Assembly: GCA_964625775.1 (NCBI GenBank)
Contig: CAZVEH010000029.1
Coordinates: 1 to 30,995 of the forward strand
Origin: GCA-2786165 sp964625775
GTDB lineage: Bacteria; Pseudomonadota; Gammaproteobacteria; Legionellales; Legionellaceae
Direction of reading: 5' to 3'
DNA: 30,995 nt
Positions 8,085-14,013 of this stretch are shown piece after piece. A program made the position numbers and the translations under genes. The notes under the pieces are model-generated. The model was not told where the DNA came from. It did not search any database and saw only the letters and a list, made by a program, of their open reading frames with translations. Within the stretch, counting starts at the first letter, position 1. Every line of letters begins with the position of its first letter.

Positions 8085-8540
8085 ATGATGGCAACCATCG
8101 CTTTTGTGGCTATTTTCTCTGCGATACTTGTTTTTTTTGTAGATGAATTATTAGCCTATGTGAAAAAACTAACGGCTAGACCGTATGCATTGTTGCTCTT
8201 TTCGTTGTTATTGGCTTCGGCTTTGGTGGAAATGTTTGAGACTGGGTGCTTGTGGGCGCTGGTCACTGTTTGGATTGGTTTTTTATTGTTGATACAATGG
8301 GTCGCACAACATCTTTTCTTCCATACAGGCGCGGAGTTACTAGCAAAATTGTTTGTGGTGGTGGGGGGGGCTTTGTGCCCGATTGCCCTGGCTTCTGCGA
8401 TAGATCTGTGGCATAAAAAACGCTCGCTTATTGTCTCAAAGAGCCTGAAAAAACCTGGTTATGTCTCCGGATTGCTTGTTTGGGTGGTTCTGGTGTTGTT
8501 ATTGGCACTAGGTCCACCTGGATCTGATTTTTCGGGATAA
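8085..8540 (+). CDS. Small polytopic membrane protein, unknown function
   Basis: 151 residues from the ATG at 8085, which has GAGGAG at 8069-8074 inside and just after the end of uup. The frame is open from a TTG at 8064, but that lacks a site. About five hydrophobic helices are visible, approximately residues 2-23, 33-50, 58-80, 86-105 and 127-145, with few charges between, so it is an inner-membrane protein. No family recognised. The last ~80 bases overlap head-on with the recombinase gene on the other strand, and the C-terminal GPPGSDFSG is encoded within the overlap. Spacing to uup suggests it is the last gene of that operon. Confidence 0.7.
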   Translation: MMATIAFVAIFSAILVFFVDELLAYVKKLTARPYALLLFSLLLASALVEMFETGCLWALVTVWIGFLLLIQWVAQHLFFHTGAELLAKLFVVVGGALCPIALASAIDLWHKKRSLIVSKSLKKPGYVSGLLVWVVLVLLLALGPPGSDFSG

Positions 8541-9745
8541 ATGTTTTTGTGCTGCGCAGACAGATAACGAGCTTCTAATTCGACATCAATATATCTATCT
8601 GTGGTTGCACTGGAACTATGACCGGCATCATCACGCACATGCTCGCGAGGACGTATTTTGACATCTTCGGAGATACCGGTATGACGCAACCAATGAACGG
8701 TTGCTGCAGACAAATGATCGGCTTCTTCAATTTGTCCCCCCGCACGCAACTCTGCACCTGCCAAATCAAAACAAGTTTGAATCAAGCGTCGAATGGGCGC
8801 TGGGTCACTCATAGGGCCTGAACCACGAACTTTGGGAATCAATGGTGAGTTGTCTGCGGCAGTGGGCAAAGGGGTTAGGCCTAAGCTCTTGCGCCAACGC
8901 ATCAAGCAAGCCAGCATAGCGTCTGAAACAGCAATCTGGCGCTCTTTATTGCCTTTGCTGACGGTTGTAAACCACCAATAGCCGTTAGAGTCTTTGGTAA
9001 AATCATTCATGGTGGGTATCCAGCGTTGGCTGGCAGTTAACTCTGAGATTCGTAAGTACATGCCGTATAAAATATTTAAAATAAATCGGGTTCGTTCGTG
9101 TAATACAGGATTTTTCAGGGCCAAAGACTCAGAAGCAGCTAAAACCGCGTGCCATTGATTCAAGCTGAGACGGCGGATGGGCGCCGTGTGTTGCCGTTTG
9201 CGGATAAATTTGCTTTTTTGTCGAATCAGGGCCACAGGGTTGGCAATGAGGTACTCTTCTGCAATTAAAAAATTAAATAATGTGCTTAGGATAGCGAATA
9301 TCTCTTGGATGGCGCCTTGCGATAAACCAAATTGTTCAATAGTTGGCATGGCGCCGGTTTGTCGAGCAGATTTGTTGATCGTGACCACAAAAGGTCGCCA
9401 TTCTGGATTAGGGACGCGACGTCCGAAATCTTCGATGAAACGAGGACATTTTTTTAGACTGATCCAAGTGCGGGGTGGGTTTTGACAGAATCTGATGAAT
9501 TGTTCTATATCGGCTCGTTTTAGTTCAGGCAGAGTTTTTTTCTGAATCAACCACGACCATTGCAATAACCGTTCTGCTTCTCTGCGATAGCTATTGAAGG
9601 TGCCTAGGCTACCAGTATAGCTTTTTAAAAACTGCAAAACGTAATGAAAATCAGGCTGAAAGCCGGCATCAGGAAGAACAACATGCTCAGCATTTTTGTG
9701 AATGTGATTTAGATTATCAAACAATGCTAGCAATTTTATGGCCAT
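8459..9745 (-). CDS. Tyrosine site-specific recombinase/integrase
   Basis: 428 residues. Cuts and rejoins DNA at specific sites through a 3'-phosphotyrosine link. An N-terminal SAM-like core-binding domain (~30-165) precedes a complete catalytic domain: R232 in LYGMYLRISEL, a lysine in VSKGNKERQI (262-271), H351 and R354 in HWLRHTG, H376 in AGHSSSATT and nucleophile Y385 in DRYID. All catalytic residues are present, so it should be active. The final ~27 residues are polar and lie in the overlap with the convergent membrane-protein gene. XerC/D are shorter (~300), so this is a larger integrase type, not the dimer-resolution enzyme. It stands at the border between two conserved gene blocks and beside the tRNA cluster, a classic integration site. 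Confidence 0.92.
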   Translation of the reverse strand: MAIKLLALFDNLNHIHKNAEHVVLPDAGFQPDFHYVLQFLKSYTGSLGTFNSYRREAERLLQWSWLIQKKTLPELKRADIEQFIRFCQNPPRTWISLKKCPRFIEDFGRRVPNPEWRPFVVTINKSARQTGAMPTIEQFGLSQGAIQEIFAILSTLFNFLIAEEYLIANPVALIRQKSKFIRKRQHTAPIRRLSLNQWHAVLAASESLALKNPVLHERTRFILNILYGMYLRISELTASQRWIPTMNDFTKDSNGYWWFTTVSKGNKERQIAVSDAMLACLMRWRKSLGLTPLPTAADNSPLIPKVRGSGPMSDPAPIRRLIQTCFDLAGAELRAGGQIEEADHLSAATVHWLRHTGISEDVKIRPREHVRDDAGHSSSATTDRYIDVELEARYLSAQHKNIYPEKSDPGGPSANNNTRTTQTSNPET

Positions 9746-9778
9746 GTTGATGCTCTAAAAAGTTTGGGATATAAGTAG

Positions 9779-9808
9779 ATTGTATCTCTTTTTATGAAGT
9801 TTGGACAA
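9779..9808 (-). promoter_or_regulatory. Promoter for the recombinase gene
   Basis: On the minus strand, TTGTCC (9808-9803), an 18-base spacer and TACAAT (9784-9779) lie upstream of the start at 9745. The leader would be about 25-30 bases with only a weak AGAG ribosome site. Confidence 0.5.
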
Positions 9809-9869
9809 ACGCCGTAAGGTTAGAATGAGAAAATATATGCACTTATAAAAAATATGCTGTTATTTTTTA

Positions 9870-9898
9870 TTGACCTCCAAATCGTCTCAAGGTATTAT
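9870..9898 (+). promoter_or_regulatory. Stable-RNA promoter for the tRNA cluster
   Basis: TTGACC (9870-9875), exactly 17 bases, then TATTAT (9893-9898), 33 bases before the first tRNA. The bases after the -10 (ttgcgctc) form a GC-rich discriminator, a feature that in E. coli makes stable-RNA promoters sensitive to (p)ppGpp. Confidence 0.75.
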
Positions 9899-9931
9899 TT
9901 GCGCTCTGTCATTGAGACGGGTAGAAATAGA

Positions 9932-10008
9932 CGGGGTGTAGCGCAGCCTGGTAGCGCGCCTGCTTTGGGAGCAGGATGTCGGGAGTTCGAATCTCTCCAC
10001 CCCGACCA
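9932..10008 (+). tRNA. tRNA-Pro (TGG)
   Basis: 77 nt including the encoded CCA. Acceptor CGGGGTG pairs with CACCCCG, the anticodon arm is CCTGC-TTTGGGA-GCAGG with anticodon TGG at 9966-9968, and the T arm carries GTTCGAATC. First of four tRNA genes from one promoter. Confidence 0.97.
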
Positions 10009-10013
10009 ACATT

Positions 10014-10090
10014 GCGCCCGTAGCTCATTTGGATAGAGCATCGGCCTTCTAAGCCGAGGGTAGCAGGTTCGAGTCCTGCCGGGCGTACCA
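10014..10090 (+). tRNA. tRNA-Arg (TCT)
   Basis: 77 nt with encoded CCA, only five bases after tRNA-Pro. Acceptor GCGCCCG pairs with CGGGCGT (a G-U first pair). The anticodon arm TCGGC-CTTCTAA-GCCGA gives anticodon TCT, which reads AGA/AGG. The T arm has GTTCGAGTC. Confidence 0.96.
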
Positions 10091-10125
10091 GTCGCCGTGC
10101 AGTGTTTTAACCGAATCCTTGATAT

Positions 10126-10202
10126 GGTGGGCGTAGCTCAGTTGGTAGAGCCCCGGGTTGTGATCCCGGTTGTCGTGGGTTCGAGTCCCATCGTTCACCC
10201 CA
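10126..10202 (+). tRNA. tRNA-His (GTG)
   Basis: 77 nt counting the histidine-specific extra G(-1) at 10126, which faces C73, and the encoded CCA at 10200-10202. The anticodon arm CCGGG-TTGTGAT-CCCGG has GTG at 10160-10162. The acceptor stem contains two adjacent G-U pairs (GTGGGCG with CGTTCAC). Confidence 0.95.
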
Positions 10203-10234
10203 CATCAAACCTTCAGATGGAATAGCTTGATACT

Positions 10235-10279
10235 CAGGACGTAACAGTCTGAGATGATCGAGGTTTTTCATAAGTCCTG
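10235..10279. repeat. Imperfect palindromic element between tRNA-His and tRNA-Leu
   Basis: caggac (10235-10240) and gtcctg (10274-10279) are inverted ends. The right arm tgatcgaggtttttcataag is very close to the right arm of the element at 10441-10490 and to 2617-2636. The left arm is eroded beyond six bases. It sits inside the tRNA transcript, so it would be removed during processing. Confidence 0.5.
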
Positions 10280-10340
10280 GCTGTTTCATGTGGTGGTCTT
10301 TGACAATATCATGTGAGTATTTGATAATTTCATCCTGTTT

Positions 10341-10425
10341 GCGAAAGTGGCGGAATTGGTAGACGCACTGGATTTAGGTTCCAGCGGGGCAACCCGTGAG
10401 AGTTCGAGTCTCTCCTTTCGCACCA
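10341..10425 (+). tRNA. tRNA-Leu (TAG)
   Basis: 85 nt with a long variable arm, as expected for leucine, and encoded CCA. Acceptor GCGAAAG pairs with CTTTCGC; the anticodon arm CTGGA-TTTAGGT-TCCAG has TAG at 10375-10377. Pro-Arg-His-Leu followed by tig is a conserved gammaproteobacterial arrangement. Confidence 0.96.
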
Positions 10426-10440
10426 CATTATTAGGGTTAT

Positions 10441-10490
10441 CAGCATTTACGAAAAAGCAACGACATGTTCGAGGTTTTTCGTAAATGCTG
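10441..10490. repeat. 50-bp hairpin element between tRNA-Leu and tig
   Basis: cagcatttacgaaaaa (10441-10456) is perfectly complementary to tttttcgtaaatgctg (10475-10490). Inside, cga/tcg (10461-10463 with 10469-10471) can extend the fold around a catgt loop. No U-run follows, so it is not a standard terminator. The right arm matches the family also seen at 10258-10279. It could be a mobile palindrome that now serves as an RNA processing or stability hairpin between the tRNA cluster and tig. Confidence 0.7.
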
Positions 10491-10593
10491 ATTGATAATT
10501 CAAGAAGCACTCAAAGCTGACGCTCTTCGAGGGTCAAGAGTTGTAGTGAATAGATGCGTGTTAATAACTATTTGTTTATAAAGAGGTGATTAA

Positions 10594-11925
10594 ATGGCTG
10601 TTTCAGTTGAATCTTTGAGTGGTTTGAAACGTAAAATGACAATTTCGGTTCCTGCTGAAGAGTTTACGAAAGAATATGACTCTAGAATCAAAAAACTAGC
10701 TAGCAAGGTAAAAATAGATGGCTTCCGCCCTGGAAAAGTTCCTATGAATGAGGTGAAAAAACGCTATTCCTTTTCTGTGACTCGTGAAGTTGCCCAGGAA
10801 TTGATTCAATCTAGCTTGTATCAAGCCTTGACTGAGCATAACCTAACTCCTGTTGCCTCTCCTGATATTGAGCCCGAGCAGATAGTTCCTGGACAACCTT
10901 TTTCTTATCATGCAACATTCGAAGTTTTTCCTTCTTTTGAAATTCACGAATTAGATGGGGAAAAAGTCGATTTGGTCTCATCAGAAGTACAAGACAGCGA
11001 TGTCGATAAAATGATCGACAGTTTACGTGAAAAAAACAAAGAATGGCATGATGTCACACGCGCTGCCAAAGCAGGCGATAAAGTCGTGATCGATTTTGAA
11101 GGCTTTGTAAATGATGTTCCTTTTGAAGGCGGCAAAGCAGAAAACTTTGAAATTGTGTTGGGATCAGGATCGATGATTCCAGGGTTTGAAGACGGTTTGT
11201 TTGGTTTAAAAGAAAACGCCAACAAAGACCTTGAGGTAACCTTCCCACAAGATTACGGTCATGCAGATTTGGCAGGCAAAGCAGCACGATTCCATGTGAC
11301 CGTGAAAAAAGTCATGAAGGGCGAGTTACCAGAAGTAAACGACACGTTTGCGCAATTGTTCAATATCAAAGACGGTGGTGTTGATGCCTTAAGAGCTGAT
11401 ATCAAAGACAACATGACGCGCGAATTGACGCGCCGAGTGAGTTCCGTGAATCGTGAAGCGATCTTTGATAAATTGCTAGAGAAAAATTCATTTGATATTC
11501 CAGAAGCATTGATTGAACAAGAGATTCAACATTTGAAACATGAAATGTATCATCAAATATTCGGCAATGAACATTCTGATGATGAACAAATTCCTGATTT
11601 TCCTCGATCGATGTTTGAAGCTAAGGCTATCCGTCGCGTGCATTTGGGGTTATTATTTTCTGAGTACGTAAAAAAACATCATATTGAGGTTGATGGTTCT
11701 CGAGTTGATGCTATGATCGAAATGTTTGCGAGTGCCTATGAGCGTCCTGAAGAAGTTAGGGCTTGGTACAAAGGAAACAAAGAAAGATTAGCTGAAATTG
11801 AAGCCTTGGTGATGGAAGAGCTGGTTGCCGATCAGATTATTGCAACGGCAACTGTGGCACCAAAATCTTCATCTTATGACGAAATTATGAATCCTCAGGA
11901 TAAAGCTGAGAACAAAGGAGAGTAG
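10594..11925 (+). CDS. tig: Trigger factor
   Basis: 443 residues, usual length about 430-450. Ribosome-bound chaperone that meets nascent chains at the exit tunnel, with peptidyl-prolyl isomerase activity. The ribosome-binding motif GFRPGKVP is at residues 43-50. The FKBP-type isomerase domain (~155-245) carries GDKVVIDFEGFV, FEGGKAENFEIVLGSG and MIPGFEDGL, and the C-terminal helical arms form the rest. ATG at 10594 has GAGGTG upstream. Two bases separate its stop from clpP, so the chaperone and the protease are co-transcribed, as in most gammaproteobacteria. Confidence 0.98.
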   Translation: MAVSVESLSGLKRKMTISVPAEEFTKEYDSRIKKLASKVKIDGFRPGKVPMNEVKKRYSFSVTREVAQELIQSSLYQALTEHNLTPVASPDIEPEQIVPGQPFSYHATFEVFPSFEIHELDGEKVDLVSSEVQDSDVDKMIDSLREKNKEWHDVTRAAKAGDKVVIDFEGFVNDVPFEGGKAENFEIVLGSGSMIPGFEDGLFGLKENANKDLEVTFPQDYGHADLAGKAARFHVTVKKVMKGELPEVNDTFAQLFNIKDGGVDALRADIKDNMTRELTRRVSSVNREAIFDKLLEKNSFDIPEALIEQEIQHLKHEMYHQIFGNEHSDDEQIPDFPRSMFEAKAIRRVHLGLLFSEYVKKHHIEVDGSRVDAMIEMFASAYERPEEVRAWYKGNKERLAEIEALVMEELVADQIIATATVAPKSSSYDEIMNPQDKAENKGE

Positions 11926-11927
11926 TA

Positions 11928-12554
11928 ATGACATGGACGACAGAAGGGGGCCTTAAGGCAGTAAGTGGTCTGGTCCCAATGGTTATAGAACAAACATCTC
12001 GAGGTGAGCGTTCTTATGATATTTATTCACGCTTATTGAAAGAACGTATCATCTTCTTGCTGGGCGAAGTTGAAGATCATATGGCCAATTTAGTTGTTGC
12101 CCAATTGTTATTTTTGGAGTCAGAAAATCCTGACAAAGATATCTCTATTTATATCAATTCACCTGGTGGCGTGGTTACAGCAGGTCTTGCAATTTATGAC
12201 ACCATGCAATTCATCAAACCCGATGTCAGTACCCTTTGTATAGGGCAAGCAGCCAGTGCTGCAGCCTTATTACTATGTGCGGGAGCAGAAGGAAAGCGTT
12301 TTTGTTTACCAAACTCACGCGTGATGATTCATCAGCCTTTAGGTGGGTATCGTGGTCAAGCCACGGACATTGAAATTCATGCGCGCGAAACTTTAGCGAT
12401 TCGCGAGAGATTGAATAATATTATGGCAAAACACACCAAGAAAACTCCCGAACAAATTATGATTGATACCGAACGTGATAATTTCATGAGTGCAAATCAA
12501 GCAGCAACTTATGGTTTGATTGATAAAGTGCTAGATTGCAGAGATTCTTTGTAA
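11928..12554 (+). CDS. clpP: ATP-dependent Clp protease proteolytic subunit
   Basis: 208 residues. Serine peptidase forming a double-heptamer barrel that degrades proteins unfolded and fed in by ClpX or ClpA. The triad is visible: S110 in GQAASAAALLL, H135 in MIHQPLGG and D184 in ERDNFMSA. INSPGG (77-81) is the substrate-groove segment. The N-terminal ~12 residues probably form the cleaved propeptide. GGAG lies about ten bases before the ATG. Oddity: the residues after the nucleophile read AA, where E. coli and most gammaproteobacteria have MG. ASAAA is a version I recall from actinobacterial ClpP, so activity is not in doubt, but it is unusual here. Confidence 0.97.
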   Translation: MTWTTEGGLKAVSGLVPMVIEQTSRGERSYDIYSRLLKERIIFLLGEVEDHMANLVVAQLLFLESENPDKDISIYINSPGGVVTAGLAIYDTMQFIKPDVSTLCIGQAASAAALLLCAGAEGKRFCLPNSRVMIHQPLGGYRGQATDIEIHARETLAIRERLNNIMAKHTKKTPEQIMIDTERDNFMSANQAATYGLIDKVLDCRDSL

Positions 12555-12646
12555 GAAATCTCTCATTATGTTACGAATCTATCGTGAAATGATGAAAAAC
12601 ATGGCATGCTTATCTAGGCGTGACGGATTCTTATCGATTGTGTGAA

Positions 12647-12682
12647 ACAGAACTTACATCAACATCTTTGTGTAAGTTCTGT
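12647..12682 (+). terminator. Hairpin in the clpP-clpX gap (terminator or attenuator-like)
   Basis: acagaacttaca (12647-12658) pairs perfectly with tgtaagttctgt (12671-12682), a 12-bp stem and 12-base loop, followed by gcgtttta. The T-rich tail is short, so termination would be partial. The stem sequence (gaacttac / gtaagttc) resembles the ends of the GGACTTACG element family and may be a diverged member. It is 30 bases before clpX and could set the clpP:clpX ratio. Confidence 0.5.
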
Positions 12683-12711
12683 GCGTTTTAGTTTCAGTAA
12701 GGGGTTAATTG

Positions 12712-13965
12712 ATGGCTAAGAGTAGTGGATCTGGGAGCAAAACGTTGTATTGCTCTTTTTGTGGTAAAAGTCAAAACGAAGTCAAAAAATTAATTGCAGG
12801 CCCTTCTGTTTTCGTGTGTGATGAATGTGTTGAGTTATGCAATGACATTATTCAAGAAGAGGCTCAGGAAAAACCCGAGACAGCAGAAGTTAAACTACCT
12901 AAACCCAAAGAAATCGCTGCATTTTTAGATGAATATGTGATCGGGCAAGCACACGCCAAAAAAGTACTAGCAGTTGCTGTGTATAACCATTACAAACGAC
13001 TGCATCGAAAAACCGAAGATGGTATTGAATTAGGAAAATCCAATATTTTGCTGATTGGACCTACGGGCAGTGGTAAAACCCTACTGGCCCAAACCCTGGC
13101 TAAACTTTTGAATGTGCCATTTACCATGGCAGATGCTACGACTTTGACGGAAGCGGGCTATGTGGGTGAAGATGTTGAAAACATCATTCAAAAATTGTTG
13201 CAAAAATGTGATTATGACATTGTAAAAGCGCAACAGGGTATAGTGTATATCGATGAAATCGACAAAATATCTCGCAAATCAGACAATCCCTCTATCACTC
13301 GTGATGTATCGGGTGAAGGTGTACAACAAGCTTTACTGAAATTGATCGAAGGTACTGTGGCGTCTGTTCCTCCTCAAGGTGGACGCAAGCATCCTCAGCA
13401 GGAATTTTTACAAGTCGATACGTCCAATATTTTGTTCATCTGCGGTGGTGCATTTGCTGGTTTGGATAAGGTCATTCGCGATCGCTCCGAAAAAACCGGC
13501 ATTGGTTTCTCTGCAAAATTAAACAAGAAGAATGCCAATGATTTTGAACATATTCTAGAATCTTTGGAATCCGATGATTTGGTCAAATATGGTTTAATTC
13601 CTGAATTTGTAGGTCGGTTACCTGTGGTCACAACGTTGCATGAGTTGGATGAAGCGGCACTGATAGATATTCTCACCAAACCTAAAAATGCCTTGGTCAA
13701 GCAATTCCATGCTTTATTTAAAATGGAAGACGTTGAGCTTGAGTTTCGTGAAGAAGCATTGCATCTGATCGCCAAAAAAGCGATTGCTCGAAAAATTGGT
13801 GCACGAGGATTACGCGCAACGCTTGAAAATATTTTATTGGACACCATGTATGAGCTACCTTCGTTGGAAGGTGTGCAGAAAGTTCTGGTGGATGAGTCTG
13901 TGGTCAATGCTGTCACTCAACCTATTCTGGTGTATGCGGATAGTGAAGAAAAAAAAGTGATATAA
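12712..13965 (+). CDS. clpX: Clp protease ATPase subunit ClpX
   Basis: 417 residues. AAA+ hexamer that recognises, unfolds and threads substrates into ClpP. The N-terminal zinc-binding domain has CSFC (14-17) and CDEC (36-39). Walker A GPTGSGKT starts at residue 116, Walker B VYIDEID is near 178-184, and the ClpP-docking IGF loop is intact in KTGIGFSAK. The C-terminal sensor-2 region GARGLRA is present. The ATG at 12712 has AAGGGG upstream; a TTG codon just before it would add one residue and is rejected. Separated from clpP by 157 bases that hold a strong hairpin. Confidence 0.98.
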   Translation: MAKSSGSGSKTLYCSFCGKSQNEVKKLIAGPSVFVCDECVELCNDIIQEEAQEKPETAEVKLPKPKEIAAFLDEYVIGQAHAKKVLAVAVYNHYKRLHRKTEDGIELGKSNILLIGPTGSGKTLLAQTLAKLLNVPFTMADATTLTEAGYVGEDVENIIQKLLQKCDYDIVKAQQGIVYIDEIDKISRKSDNPSITRDVSGEGVQQALLKLIEGTVASVPPQGGRKHPQQEFLQVDTSNILFICGGAFAGLDKVIRDRSEKTGIGFSAKLNKKNANDFEHILESLESDDLVKYGLIPEFVGRLPVVTTLHELDEAALIDILTKPKNALVKQFHALFKMEDVELEFREEALHLIAKKAIARKIGARGLRATLENILLDTMYELPSLEGVQKVLVDESVVNAVTQPILVYADSEEKKVI

Positions 13966-14013
13966 AACCATCAGGGTCTGTTGACACAGTCCATGTTTTA
14001 AAAGGGGCGAATT

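Noticed and set aside
9854..10036. Plus-strand 60-residue open frame with GVAQPGSAPALGAGCREFESLHP
   Set aside because: Translation of tRNA-Pro itself.
10107..10510. Two minus-strand open frames with phrases like RWDSNPRQPG and ERLELSRVAPL
   Set aside because: They are antisense readings of tRNA-His and tRNA-Leu, a familiar annotation artefact.
13395..13916. 173-residue minus-strand open frame
   Set aside because: Lies wholly inside clpX in another frame, serine-rich and without a family match; a shadow frame.
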